Assembly: GCA_032622095.1 (NCBI GenBank)
Contig: CP136065.1
Span: 214,006,151-214,070,150 of the forward strand
Direction of reading: 5' to 3'
DNA from: Siphonodentalium dalli
Taxonomy: Eukaryota > Mollusca > Scaphopoda > Gadilida > Siphonodentaliidae
DNA length: 64,000 bases
This document shows positions 23,545-34,870 of this stretch, piece after piece. The position numbers and the translations under genes were made by a program. Within the stretch, counting starts at the first letter, position 1. Every line of letters begins with the position of its first letter. A model generated the notes under the pieces. The model was given only the letters and a program-made list of their open reading frames with translations, had not been told where the DNA came from and ran no database searches.

Positions 23545-23647
23545 CAGAAGTTCGCATTGATAGAGTAGATTAAATTTAAAAATGAGTTTGTGTCATTTTG
23601 GGATATGGACCTCTTCTGCATGGATGCAGTTTTGTGTTCGTTTTTAC

Positions 23648-24042
23648 GGGTTTGTTTTTTTATAAATAAGATTTTAGATCACTGTGTGTGTTTGTTTTTT
23701 TTTATAAATAAGAATTTAGATCACTGTGTGTGTTTGTTTTTTATAAATAAGATTTTAGATCACTGTGTGTGTTTGTTTTTTTTATAAATAAGATTTTAGA
23801 TCACTGTGTGTGTTTGTTTTTTTTATAAATAAGATTTTAGATCACTGTGTGTGTTTGTTTTTTATAAATAAGATTTTAGATCACTGTGTGTGTTTGTTTT
23901 TTATAAATAAGATTTTAGATCACTGTGTGTGTTGTTTTTTATAAATAAGATTTTAGATCACTGTGTGTGTTTGTTTTTTATAAATAAGATTTTAGATCAC
24001 TGTGTGTGTTTGTTTTTTATAAATAAGATTTTAGATCACTGT
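23648..24042 (+). repeat. ~40-bp minisatellite, ten units
   Basis: The unit TTTATAAATAAGATTTTAGA followed by TCACTGTGTGTGTTTG is repeated ten times with 39- to 42-bp spacing and few differences. The related segment at 27540-27975 has a single unit, so the array expanded in this copy. The reading frame across it is a by-product. Confidence 0.9.
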
Positions 24043-24254
24043 GATCAAGAAATGGGTGTGGCTCTTGTTATAATTATGCTCTTGTGACTTTTACGTTTAT
24101 TAACCGGTTCATCGGCACCCACGAAAAGGTGGCGACGTGGGGAGCTTGAATTCAAATATCAGTGACAATCAAGCCAGCGATGAATGTGAGCCTTTATAAA
24201 CGTCCACGTCACAAGAGCATAGTTATAATAAGAGAGTCGAGACGAGTATAGAAG

Positions 24255-25335
24255 CTTGCCAACACAGTAAACCCGTATCGAAACATTCTAAATCCCAGTT
24301 TATTACAATTGTCATCGAAATGCCAGGAATGTTTTTAAACTTCTTGTATATGTATAGCTCCGATAAGTATCCAAACTCAATGCATTAAAGGCACGGGCGG
24401 CGTTCGTTTTAGAAATATTCATATTTGTTCAAATCGCCACCAACGTGAGGAATATTAAACTATATATAGATTTGTTCATATGCCAAACATAATCAGCGCG
24501 TAAACAGTATATTGTCGTCAAGACGTACGATGGTGTACGTAAACAAGAACCTTCTCGTGTCACAGAAGTTTTGTTTCTGTTTATATAACACAGCTCAATT
24601 ATATTGGTTAATCACACACACACACACATGATATAAACGCTCTTTACTATTTCTATATCAGGAAAACAGTAACAAATAACGTTCTTTATGTTTACCTTAT
24701 CCGGATCTAAACAAACAAGTTCTGTAACGTGTTTTGCTTTTGTTTACATAACAAAGGAAAAACATTTGACAATAACATACCGTTTACGCCATATTTCTGA
24801 TTGGTATAGGAACAAAGTCCGTCTATATTTTACCATTATTTATGTTTATGACGGTTTTTGACGGAGGTGAATATTTTAACAGCATACCCAACGCCAAAGC
24901 CGCCCATATCTTTAACAAATATTGGCAGAACGGAACATGACCATTTGTACTTATTTGACCTTTCACCATTCTGTGATAGAGAGCTATAATTCAAAAGACA
25001 TAATAACAATAATAACAAAATAACAAGCAACAACAATCCTATACATACGGTACACATTCAAAGTGTTTATGAATAAAGCTGAAATATACAGTTGCAAGTT
25101 TGCAAAGTGGACTGCAACATGATTTAATAAAAGTGTATGTACTACTGCATTTCTGGGCGGGGTGAGTAAAATCTGTTCTTTCCCGTGGTAATAAATATTT
25201 AAACAAGCGAGTTTTTCTTGAAAGCATGTGGTATAGTAATAAACTAATTTTAGGTTTATACTTTCATGGATGTGTCTTGTTATTATTATATGAGGATGGG
25301 GTGTGGGCCAAATCGTTTCTCCTCGTTATAAGTTC
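24255..25335. repeat. Tandem duplication unit 1 (~1.08 kb)
   Basis: Starts at CTTGCCAACACAGTAAA and includes CTTCTTGTATATGTATAG, a family-1 MITE, ATTGGCAGAACGGAACATG, CAATCCTATACATACGGTAC and TTTATACTTTCATGGATGTG. The same order recurs in 25336-26355. No conserved reading frame runs through both units, so a duplicated non-coding segment is more likely than duplicated genes. Confidence 0.7.
24385..24915. mobile_element. TTAA-flanked MITE, family 1, copy 2
   Basis: TTAAAGGCACGGGCGGC at the left and its inverse near 24895-24915, TTAA at both edges. It carries the paired motif at 24636 and 24678 (the second is AACGTTCTTT). It contains a short CA run near 24617. Confidence 0.7.
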
Positions 25336-26355
25336 ACATTACCAACACAGTAAATTCGTGACAAACATTCGAAATCCAAGTTTATTACAATTGTCATGGA
25401 AATACCAAGAATTTCTTTAAACTTCTTGTATATGTATAGTTCTGATAAGTATCCAAACTCAATGCATTAAAGGCACGAGCGGCGTTCGTTTCAGAAATAT
25501 TCATATTTGTTCAAATCGCCACCAACGTGAGGAATATTAAAATATTTATAGTTTTGTTCATATGCCAAACATAATCAGCGCGTAAACAGTATATTGTCGT
25601 CAAGACGTACGATGGTGTACGTAAACAAGAACATTCTCGTGCTACAGAAGTTTTGCTTCTGTTTACATAACACAGCTCAATTATATTGGTTAATAACACA
25701 TACATGATATAAACGCTCTTTATTATTTCCATATCAGGAAAACAGTAACAAATAACGCTCTTTATGTTTACCATATCCGGATCTAAACAAACAAGTTCTG
25801 TTTGGTATAAGAACAAAGTCCGTCTATATTTTACTACTCTCTGTTTCTGGCGGTTTTTGACGAAGGTGAATATTTTAACAGCATAACCACCTCCAACGCC
25901 GCCCGTGTTTTTAACCAAAAATTGGCAGAACGGAACATGACACTTTGTACTAATTTGACATTTCACCATTCTGTTATGGAGAGCTTTGTAGGAAACTGAC
26001 ATAATAACAATAATAACAAAGTAACAACAATCCTATACATCCGGTACATATTCAATGTGTTTATGAATAAAATCAACAACAATCCTATACATACGGTACA
26101 TATGCAATGTGTGTATGCATAAAGCTGAAATATACAGTTGCAAGTTTTTGTTTCAGATCAAAGTGGACTGCAACATATGTTTTAATAATAGTATATGTGC
26201 TACTGCATTTCTGGGAGGGGTGAGTAAAATCTGCCCTTTCCCTAGTATACAAACATTTAAACAATTTTAGGTTTATACTTTCATGGATGTGTATTGTTAT
26301 TATTATATGAGGATGGGGTGTGGGCTAAATCGTTTCTCCTCTTTATAAGTTCGCA
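25336..26355. repeat. Tandem duplication unit 2 (~1.02 kb)
   Basis: Follows unit 1 directly with the same sequence order. The offset of shared landmarks falls from 1081 bp at the start to about 1018 bp at the end, so unit 2 lost about 60 bp, partly inside its MITE. An extra short local duplication of ACAATCCTATACATnCGGTAC lies near 26027-26095. Confidence 0.7.
25467..25914. mobile_element. TTAA-flanked MITE, family 1, copy 3
   Basis: Same ends and flanks as copy 2 (the outer sequence AAACTCAATGCA is identical), so it was copied as part of the tandem duplication rather than by a separate insertion. Paired AACGCTCTTT at 25712 and 25754. It is shorter than copy 2 through a deletion after 25800. 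Confidence 0.7.
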
Positions 26356-26719
26356 GCATGGAAATGCGTTTTGAAAATAACAGTATTGATTATCTACAAT
26401 TTTAAGTATTCATCTTTTTTTGGAAGTAAGGTACCTTGTCTGAAAGAGATGTGACCATTTTATTACTTTTAGATTAGACTTCAGATGTTCACATTGATAG
26501 AGTAGATTTAAAGATACGGGTTGTGGTTATAGGTGTTAAAATAGTCACATCCAAACAGAAAGAGTAGTATATAATATACAGATGTTCTTATCATATAATC
26601 ATAATCATACATTGGGGGCCATCGGCAAGTAACAAAAGTATATAATACATACAAAATCCATACTTTTTGAGTGTTTTAAAAATGGGACTATTTTGTGGGC
26701 GTAATTTGTCAGCTTGAAA

Positions 26720-26940
26720 TTTCTGATGTATTGACATTCATTGTGGGCCATAGGCAAGTAACTAAAGTATATAATAAACAGAATATGCACACTTTTTCAG
26801 TGGATATGGGTTAAATCTCATTCGTGATGACAACACTTTTGAATTTCCACTCGTGGCTAAAGCCACTCGTGGAAATTCAATGTTTTTGTCATCACTCATG
26901 AGATATAACCCATATCCACTGAAAAAGTGTGGATATCCTC
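26720..26940. mobile_element. Palindromic MITE, copy 2 of the 1013-1200 family
   Basis: CACTTTTTCAGTGGATATGG near 26800 is repeated inverted near 26930, around the centre CACTCGTGGCTAAAGCCACG. The left flank GGCAAGTAACTAAAGTATAT is shared with copy 1. A second, weaker half-copy (GGGGGCCATCGGCAAGTAAC) lies at 26614-26660. Confidence 0.65.
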
Positions 26941-26944
26941 TATG

Positions 26945-27535
26945 GATCTACCGTATAGTCCAATGAAAATGTTCCGTTGTATTGTGGAATGCGTAGATAA
27001 AATTACTGGCGCAATCAACAACGGCATTCAAATCACGCCATTTTATTTTAATCGACCCATTCTACCCGCTATGAGTTCAAAAGCAAGCTAATCCACGTTA
27101 CTTCATGATTGGGAAATGATCAGACAGACAACGAGTACATAATATAATTGTTCTTGCAAAGGGGTGACTAGTTTTCAATGCAGTTAGTATTTTCTCCTAA
27201 CCTATATATAGTAATACCTTCCAAATATGGAATGTTACTATGGGCTGTATTGTGAGTTGCAAGTTGTAGACACACCCAATTAGGGGTTTTACAACAGACG
27301 TATAAAGCGCGCGAATCTAAATCAGGCAATGGCGCAATATCGTGACTGCTTATATACAATCCACTGCGCTTTTTGTGAGAAACAGTCGCCCTATATATTT
27401 TTCGGATACAAAGCCTGTTTTGTGAATAATATCGCATTCTTGTCATCATTATGCTATACTATTAGTATATTCTTGAGGAAATTATCATAATTTGATAATT
27501 TTATTTATAAATTATAACCTACAACGAAGTCGCCC
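26945..27535. other. Unassigned, no gene seen
   Basis: No recognisable coding or repeat structure on either strand. Confidence 0.5.
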
Positions 27536-27539
27536 GTCC

Positions 27540-27975
27540 CTTTAAATTTTGAAATGAGTTTGTGTCATTTTGGGATATGGATCTCTTCTGCGTGGATACA
27601 GTGATGTGTTCGTTTGTGCGGGTTTGATTTTTATAAATGAGATTTTAGATCACTGTAATCAAGAAGAGGGTGTGACTCTTTTTATAATTATGCTCTTGTA
27701 ACTTGTACGTTAATTTCTCGGTTCATCGGAATCCGCGAAAATGTCACGACGCTGGGGAAGCTTGAATTCAAATGTCAGTGACGCCCAAGCCAGCGATGAA
27801 TGTGAACCAATTAAAGCATCCACGCCACAAGATCATATATAGTTATATCAAGTGAGCACAGACAAGTATAGAAGCTTGCCGACAAAGTAAACCCGTGTCG
27901 AAACATTCAAAATCCCAGTTTATTATAATTGTCATGGTAATGCCAAGAATTTTTCTTTAAAATGAATTCTTCGAC
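27540..27975. repeat. Paralogue of 23580-24360 with a single minisatellite unit
   Basis: Shares ATGAGTTTGTGTCATTTTGG, one TTTTATAAATGAGATTTTAG unit, TAATTATGCTCTTGT, AGCTTGAATTCAAAT, CCAGCGATGAATGTGA and CCCAGTTTATTA with the earlier segment. It ends shortly before AACGCTCTTT at 27982. Confidence 0.7.
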
Positions 27976-29640
27976 AACAAAAACGCTCTTTATTGTTTTT
28001 TTATTTTTATTTTTAGTTCTGAATATCGCCGTTATTTAGTCAATGTAAAATCTTAAAAATATATATATATCTTTAAACGAAACAATTTTGTTTTAAGTGT
28101 TTTTTTGAATATTTGTTTCACTTCTGAATATTTCGTCAATATAATCATCATGTTGTGCCCGTGTTCAGATCAGTATTGCGGTTTATATTTCGTAATAGTG
28201 GTCAAGTCAGTATTGCGGTTTATATATCGTAATGGTGGGCTGGATGGTCGTATACGATACACAATTAAGTATCTATATATGGTAAATTGTGACCGTCATT
28301 AAATATCGATATATTATAATGCTATGCGGATCGGTTTCCAAAACTACCCACATAACTGGTGATCAGAACGGCCATGCTGGTGAGTTGCAGCAAGAGCTAT
28401 ACTATCGGATTCGACAACAACGGTGAAATTACATCTTAACATCATTGTTTTGCTATGTGTTCATTTTTCCAATGTGGTGTCCATCTCTAGACGTACACAT
28501 GCAATACTTCGTATAACAGTGACTTTTAACGAAATAAAGGGCATGCACAGTTAGGCTGTCTTCGTGCTATTGTTCTGTTTGGCATGGTTAGCGCTATTAG
28601 CCATATATGGTCTGACCGTACGGACATAACGAATACCTTTGTTCTCGATATAAGGCTGCTTGTAAGTCTAACAGCTTTAAGTTTGAAGATATACACTGAG
28701 GAAAATGTTTAGTCACAATGACTAATTTAGGTTAATCAAAAGTTTTTCACCAGGATGACTAACTTTGGTTATTATTATTGACTAAGGCAGAACAAACTGA
28801 TCATATGATTGGGCCATTAGACTAGAATTATGTTAGTCAATATGACCAGGATTGAGCATAATGACTAACGTTTCTTAGTCAGTGGGAAGGTGAATATGTT
28901 GGTGGTAATTTTGTGCAAATAATTCAAATGCTCAATCTGATGATAAATCCGGAATCATAGACCGGGTTGAAAGCAGGACAAGCGTTCAATAAATTCTCCA
29001 AAACACATATTTCAATACTTGTCTGTTGAGAGGTATACCAGTAGTTTGTGATGCAGGTCTGTTTAACTGGTTAATTTCCGAGGTGTATGTGGTGTATATG
29101 AAATAAGAACATTAATGTAGCCTTTGTCGTGCAGTGACGTTCTTTTATATAAGCCATTTTAATATGTCAGCTCTTGCGATTAGCCAAGCAGCATCGATAC
29201 ATAGTGACGGCGTATGAACCGATATTATGTAAGTGACCCCATATGAAATCAATATTAGGTGCTCATCCACCATCTTGCTTTTCAGCAATAAAAAACTCTG
29301 TTGCCTCGAGGATCTTTTTGGTGTATTTTGGCGCCAAGAAAATGGATATCTGTGGGAAATAATTTTCTGCGAATTTAAAGACATAATACCATGTATCAAA
29401 ACATGCATGCGATATATTTGAGGAATTCCAAAGACTGATAAATTAACTATCAAACTCAATGTGGTGTCCTACTTCTGGTGTCCTACTTCAATGAGTCGAC
29501 GTTCAACGCCCATGGCTCGTCACTGTGAGGTTACATAAGTTAATGGCTATATAGACGAGATTTAACTTAACAAATTAAAATAAACGAGAGCGACTATTAA
29601 TTAAAGGGATATATGCTGGATGTTGTCCACTGACATAATA
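27976..29640. other. Mostly unassigned; TGACTAA-rich patch at 28710-28885
   Basis: TGACTAA or its inverse occurs about six times between 28710 and 28885, near short inverted ends CACTGAGGAAAA and CCCACTGACTAAG. This could be a small MITE but the ends are weak. The rest shows nothing recognisable. Confidence 0.35.
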
Positions 29641-29649
29641 AATACGTCA

Positions 29650-29753
29650 CGGGACGCTTAGTGATCCGATATGGTGTCATGTGAGGCTCAGCGACATCAA
29701 TATTGATCTCACTTCGCCTCACATGACACCATATCGGATCACTAAGCGTCTCG
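29650..29753. repeat. Near-perfect hairpin, about 104 bp
   Basis: GACGCTTAGTGATCCGATAT followed by GGTGTCATGTGAGGC is repeated inverted on the right, around a ~20-nt loop. It lies downstream of the lectin gene's stop codon (the gene is on the minus strand) and may be a MITE of its own. Confidence 0.75.
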
Positions 29754-30042
29754 TATTATATTATACTCCCATCACATTCGTTTAATTATAGATCTTAGCA
29801 TATTGCGATGAAATGAAAATTTAACATTTAGAAATGAATATTAATCATCATTTAAGGAATTTTTTACAACAAAATGATGAAAGTTAACATGAAATGCAGC
29901 GAAATACATGTCATAACACATTGTTTGTGATTTATGTCGTTGAGAGGAAGAAAGAAAACAGAAGAATGAGTGAACATGAAAGAAAGCAAAACTGAGAAAG
30001 GAGGCTCCCCCCCCCCCCCCGAGATTTCGAATGGATTTCTGT

Positions 30043-30290
30043 TCAGAACATGTGACCAGTCTGACAGACGAAGCTGTATGTTTTGCTCTCTGATCGATCG
30101 ACGAATTCGTATCCGTCGGGGTTGAGCCCATCTTGTCCTTTGAAGTTTTGGTCAATGCAAGCCACTTTATCTGCCACTTGATTCAATCCGTGATCTGGTG
30201 TGAGGTACGTCATCGGTGTTCCATCCCAGTGAACATAATCCCCGTCCAAGATAGAGTTGTTCCTCCTCCTCCCGTCGATCCACATCAGAT
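30043..30290 (-). CDS. PAN/C-type lectin gene, exon 3 (C-terminal half of lectin fold)
   Basis: Exon 3 of a three-exon gene model (61103-61388, 33546-33737, 30043-30290). The acceptor is TTTTTTTTAG before ATCTGATG; the exon begins with two bases that complete the codon left by exon 2. It encodes LMWIDGRRRNNS, GDYVHWDGTPMTYL, KVACIDQNF and ends YSFVCQTGHMF-stop. The WIDGRR...WDGTPMTYL order is that of the second half of C-type lectin-like domains. The usual EPN/QPD and WND sugar and calcium motifs are missing (GLNQ and FVD occupy those places), and only two cysteines are in this half, so classical calcium-dependent sugar binding is doubtful. A run of 14 C on the plus strand (30007-30020) lies just past the stop. 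Confidence 0.75.
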
Positions 30291-30365
30291 CTAAAAAAAA
30301 TAAAAAAAATTCATACAATCGCGTCTTCTGTGTTCGCGAACGACAGGTTACGAAGACCACACATA

Positions 30366-30848
30366 CCCCTGGTCAAGTGATCCTGCTCATGTGCTATGAT
30401 GCGGTTGGATCCAACTGAATTGCTATGCTACTGTTAGGGCAAACTGATTAACAAAAAGTACCGTTATATTATTTTAATTTGTCTTTTTCGCGGTGTTCCA
30501 ATAATCTGAACACATACCGGAAAAGGTATTATGCGTATAAAACATTCAAAAACATATTTAATGCGAATTATGTGTAATACTGGTTGTATTAGCTGTTGAA
30601 CATTGACTATAATCAAGATGGTTATTCAAGTCGTTTTAGACACCAGCGCAGGTATTATTATAATTTTCAAAAAATATGTATGTTCTTGAATGTTTCATAC
30701 AATGTACACACGCTGGTTTTTTTCTCAAATCGCTCGGATTAGCTAAACACCGCGAAAATAACAATTTTAGAAAATAAAGCGGTACTTTTTTGTTATCAGT
30801 TTGCCCTACCCACATCATAGCATATTAGCAGGATCAATTGACCAGGGG
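30366..30848. mobile_element. 483-bp foldback MITE in a lectin-gene intron
   Basis: CCCCTGGTCAAGTGATCCTG at 30366 pairs with its inverse ending at 30848; the arms continue with GGGCAAACTGAT, AAAAAGTACCG and TTTCGCGGTGTT. The centre (about 30530-30680) is not palindromic. It lies between exons 2 and 3. It has no coding capacity. Confidence 0.75.
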
Positions 30849-30849
30849 T

Positions 30850-32050
30850 GATATATTAAACATAGCACGGAAACACTGACACGTATAATGTTGACGCGCC
30901 AGTGTCCCCGTTCTATAGGGTGCAGGACGTTTCGGCACTTGGAAGGGAGTTTGCATGGTCTGTGTCAAGGGTCGGTGCTTTTGGAAATTTCAAAGAAGGT
31001 GATCACCCACCCTCCGACAGAGATCATCTATCCATGTTCATGTGTGTATACCGGGCACCGTACATGGTACTAATTACTGACATATGTGCATTATTTTAGT
31101 AATTATATAAAGTGCCTGGTTCAAAACTGCAAAAATCTGCAAACGTACTAAACCTGACCCCTCCATGTTAAATCATTCATTGTTATCCTCATTTTCATAA
31201 CATATTTCTTATGGTTTTGTTAACTTACAAAATGTTTTATGACAGGTGACTGAACACTAACACATTGGAATTGTTTGAGGTTGTTGTGTACCCGGTAGAG
31301 GTTAATTCCACAATTCCTGTGACAGTCAATAGCTTCAATTCATTATGACGGATATCAAAATTGAATAAGTTCAATCTAAAATATATGTAGACATTCTGAA
31401 TGATCAAAATAGTTTTGTTTTATTTTATCGCTGCCACCCATTTAGGATTTGTGACATTTTATATGAATTTTAGTATGATGAAATTGAGTTGAGCTGTTCG
31501 GCCCCTTGTATGAAAACTAAAACTTAGCTCCATGTCAGTTTTTATAAACATCGTTTCAATCAGTACCAGTATAGGGTAATTCAGGTCGAGAGGAAATTAT
31601 CAAATAAATAACTGAAATCACCCAAAGTGGCTGAACAATTTTGAGGTGTCCTTTAAATAAATTTGTAGATTTTCCACATGAAGCTTTTTACAGGCCGGGC
31701 ATTGGGTTTGACTACACAAAGCTTCATGTACATGCATGTTTACATAAATATTTTTTTAAATTTTATTTGTGTAATATATGGTGTCGAATGCTACCCAAAG
31801 AAAGCTAAGAAGCTAATACATCGGTGGTGCGAAATTGAGTTGTATGAAAGTCAGGAATAATTTTTAGTTGGCTGTCTTTTTTTTCGATAGGTGATTGAAA
31901 TTACTCGGAATACAAAAATGGGATCCTCGACATTGTAAACATTGACAATGCCGACTAACTGTGAGGTTGCCTTGCTGATACCAGTGTGTGCTACAATCAG
32001 CAGATGAGCAGGTATGCAATTTAATACAGTGTCAATACTGCACATTGATA
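30850..32050. other. Intron sequence, nothing recognised
   Basis: No supported gene or repeat. Short frames near 30888-31100 have no family resemblance I can name. Confidence 0.45.
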
Positions 32051-32059
32051 CAAACTACG

Positions 32060-32660
32060 ACCCGATGGGATAGGGCATTTGGGATTGACCATACAACACC
32101 CTTTGTTTGACCTAAATCGTCAAGGGGCCGAGAAATGGCATGCGTACCATATTTGAACCCTCTGGACGGCAGTCATTTTGATTCGGGGTGGGGGTAACTG
32201 CGGTCAATATTCAGATTGGCTTGGGGGCCACCATACAACACTATTTATTTGAAATAATTCGGTCAAGGGGCCGAGAAATGAATGGGTGCCCTATTTGAAC
32301 CCCTCTGGACGGCGGCCGGTATGGATCATGGTGGGTTGAATGGGGTGAGTATTTAGATTGGCTTGGGGCCATCATACAACACCATTTGTTTAACCTAAAT
32401 CGGTCAAGGGGTCGAGAAATTGCATGGATGCCCTATTTGAACTCCTCTGGACGGCGGCTATTTTAGATAGGGGTGGGCTGAATGGGGTGAATATTTAGAT
32501 TGTCTTTGGGGCCACGATACAGCTCCCTTTGTTTTACCTAAATCGGTGTCAATGGGCCGGGTGCCCTATTTGAACTTCTCTGGACGGCCACCATTTTGGA
32601 TCGGGTGTGTGTGAGAAGAGTGCATTGTATGTCACCAAACAACACCCTTTGTTTGACCTA
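32060..32660. repeat. ~142-bp tandem repeat, four units
   Basis: Units align on ACCATACAACACC, TTTGTTTGACCTAAATCGG, GGGCCGAGAAAT and TATTTGAACCCCTCTGGACGG at 32131, 32274, 32416 and 32556. It lies in the intron between lectin exons 2 and 3. Confidence 0.75.
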
Positions 32661-32724
32661 AATATAATAATGGGATCAAGGAATAAGGAATGGAAGTCAC
32701 CTTCGTTACAAATTTCGAACATTT

Positions 32725-33215
32725 CCAAGTCAAACAAGGGCCGTAACTCTGGCAGAAATGAATCGATGAAACACTTAGTAAGTGATTATCCTTTCTCCAC
32801 ACCAAAGCACTACATAATCCATTTACAAGCTGAAATGTCCATATACGGACACATAATTCACAAATTTCAAACAGGTTCGTAAGTTCGTAACTCTGGTAGA
32901 ATTAATGGACAAAACATATAGTATTTGGGTATCCTCCCCCAACCTGTACCATCACCATGCCAAAGGACAACGAAAGCCGATAGTTAACACCGAGTTACAT
33001 GTACAAACTGAAATGTTCGTAGAGACACAACATTCACAAATTTACAAGTCAATCAAGGGTCGTAACTCTGGTAAAACTTAATGGACGAAACCCGTATTAT
33101 GTAGATATACTTCTTCCCAATCTGTACTACCAGCATACAAAAGGACAACACACTCGGATATTTAACGCCCGATTTACAAGGTGATATGTTTGGGTGGACG
33201 GACGTGAGTACCCAA
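32725..33215. repeat. ~150- to 170-bp tandem repeat, three units ending in GGACGGACG
   Basis: Units align on CGTAACTCTGG (32742, 32887, 33060), AATGGACnAAAC and ACAAnnTGAAATGT. The final module ends GGTGGACGGACG at 33193, like the other GTCC/GGAC modular repeats. Together with 32060-32660 it may form one element. Confidence 0.6.
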
Positions 33216-33545
33216 CGAGGGCACCTTATGACTCTTTTTCCTTATGTGATTAATTTCTTTTGTGGTCAGTTCTTAAGTGGTTATAATGTTGTGTTCAAAG
33301 TGAGTATATCTCTGAAATCATGACTGACATGTCTGTCTCCATAAAAAATAACCGATAAATTACATCAAATTTTATAATTCAAATATTGACAATATTATCT
33401 GATGAACTTATGTGATCGAACCCGTAGATTCCGAAAATTCAATAAAAAGTGTCGCGCCAAATGGCAGGTACGACCTTTTAGAAGCCCATCGACCTGTTAT
33501 TAACACCCGATATAACGCGGAGCTAATATTAGAGGATATCCTTAC

Positions 33546-33737
33546 CCATAGCATTGTCAATCATGATTTGTTTTGCTGTGTTCCACATGGCCTCGTTCTC
33601 GATCTTGATAAGATGGCCGCCCGCATTAAGACATGTTGTTGTTGCAGCTTGGTGATTGTTCGGCTTCTCGATGACCATCACATAGAATTGTGAGTTTGTG
33701 TCGCCCATCAGATTGTAACCTAGCTCAAGCGGCGAAC
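33546..33737 (-). CDS. PAN/C-type lectin gene, exon 2 (N-terminal half of lectin fold)
   Basis: Acceptor TTTTTCTTACTCCCAG and donor G|GTAAGG bound a 192-bp exon that starts and ends in phase 1. It encodes SPLELGYNLMGD, QFYVMVIEKPNNHQAA, TTTCLNAGGHLIKIENE and MWNTAKQIMIDNAM. The C-x-x-x-G-H-L-x-x-I pattern is the first disulfide and beta-strand of C-type lectin-like domains. The last base G joins AT of exon 3 to give Asp, so the lectin fold reads NAM-D-LMWIDGRR without a break. Fragments of this exon recur at 33913-33990 and 34865-34945. Confidence 0.75.
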
Positions 33738-33909
33738 CTGGGAGTAAGAAAAACAGACTAAATTATTGTTCCAACCATTTTGTTTTCTATACATAATTGA
33801 TACTCCTCAACTGTTATACAAATATAGATTGGAACGGTCTTTTATTAATTTAGGATGGTGTTTATGTTATAAAACATACGACATACATAGATCTAACCCG
33901 TAGATTCCG

Positions 33910-33990
33910 AAAATTGTTGTTGCATCTTGGTGGTCAGTTCTTAATTTGTTGTTGGTGATCAGTTCTTAATTTGTTGTTGACAGTAGTGCG
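33910..33990 (-). repeat. Shards of the lectin exon 2 region
   Basis: Plus-strand GTTGTTGCATCTTGGTGGTC resembles the antisense of exon 2 (GTTGTTGCAGCTTGGTGATT at 33638). The AGTTCTTAATTTGTTGTTG unit is repeated in tandem. The orientation agrees with the gene. Confidence 0.4.
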
Positions 33991-34139
33991 AAATATCTGT
34001 AGATTGTTGATAGAGGCGAAAGATTTCTTATATATATAGAATGATAGGATTACTTTATACTTGCAGATACATCCCCATGAATGTCATTTATACGTATATC
34101 TCCACGCATATGCCCCTCTCACCCCCCCCCCCAAGTTTA

Positions 34140-34870
34140 CAGAGCAGCATGGCTAGTGGGCCACTGAGTCAGGTTGACCCACTGGCGGCGAACTAACCAT
34201 GCACTTCATATGGTTGGTTTCGCAGTAGCTCCTCCTGCACCCCCTTAAATTGGGAGTATAGTAGGTATATACGGAGCGCAAAATCACACTGATCTGGGTG
34301 TAACCCAGAATACCCGACACTCCTGGTCCGAAAGTATCGATATGCATGTTAACTATATGCTATTTAACTCGAATATCTACATTCCTTTCATGGGTGTGTG
34401 GACCTGTCGTCGGTGGCGGATGAGTTCCGGGACTCCTCCTGTACTGGACAATTGTCCATGCATGGGTAGGTCCGGGATATCGACCGACGCCGACGCCATG
34501 TTTCGCACATCTGTGGGGAATGCTATAGTAATCAGCGCTATATACATAAATTATACATATTAATCCATATTATTTAATATATTCTATTCATTTATAGCTA
34601 TTATACCGTTTATACTCGAAGTCGAGAGATATTTTGTCCACAAGGACCGACGCATGCAATTGTTTATATTTGGACCGACCCCCACCTTTATTATGTTGTT
34701 CTATAAGTGCATATACATGTCATAATTATCCTTCAAAGTTCGTTGTAATGATTGTAATGATTCAATGATTGTTTAGTTAAATGTGAACCAGGGGTCGGTC
34801 TGTCTATATATGTACTTTCTTTATGTCATACAATGTATGATTTATAAGAAATAAACTATTGATTGATTGG
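34140..34870. other. Unassigned segment ending in a LINE-type 3' tail
   Basis: No recognisable coding sequence. Positions 34850-34870 read AATAAACTATTGATTGATTG, a microsatellite-like tail of the kind found at 3' ends of several non-LTR retrotransposons; a similar tail is at 58272-58298. The body may be an unrecognised LINE 3' region. Confidence 0.4.

Noticed and set aside
23590-23787. Repetitive frame with NKILDHCVC units
   Set aside because: It is a by-product of the 40-bp minisatellite, which is not a multiple of three throughout.
23648-24042. CRISPR-like array of regular repeats
   Set aside because: Units are contiguous with no unique spacers, and the context is eukaryotic.
33412-33693. 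Plus-strand 93-codon frame
   Set aside because: Antisense of lectin exon 2; the minus strand has the lectin motif and splice sites.
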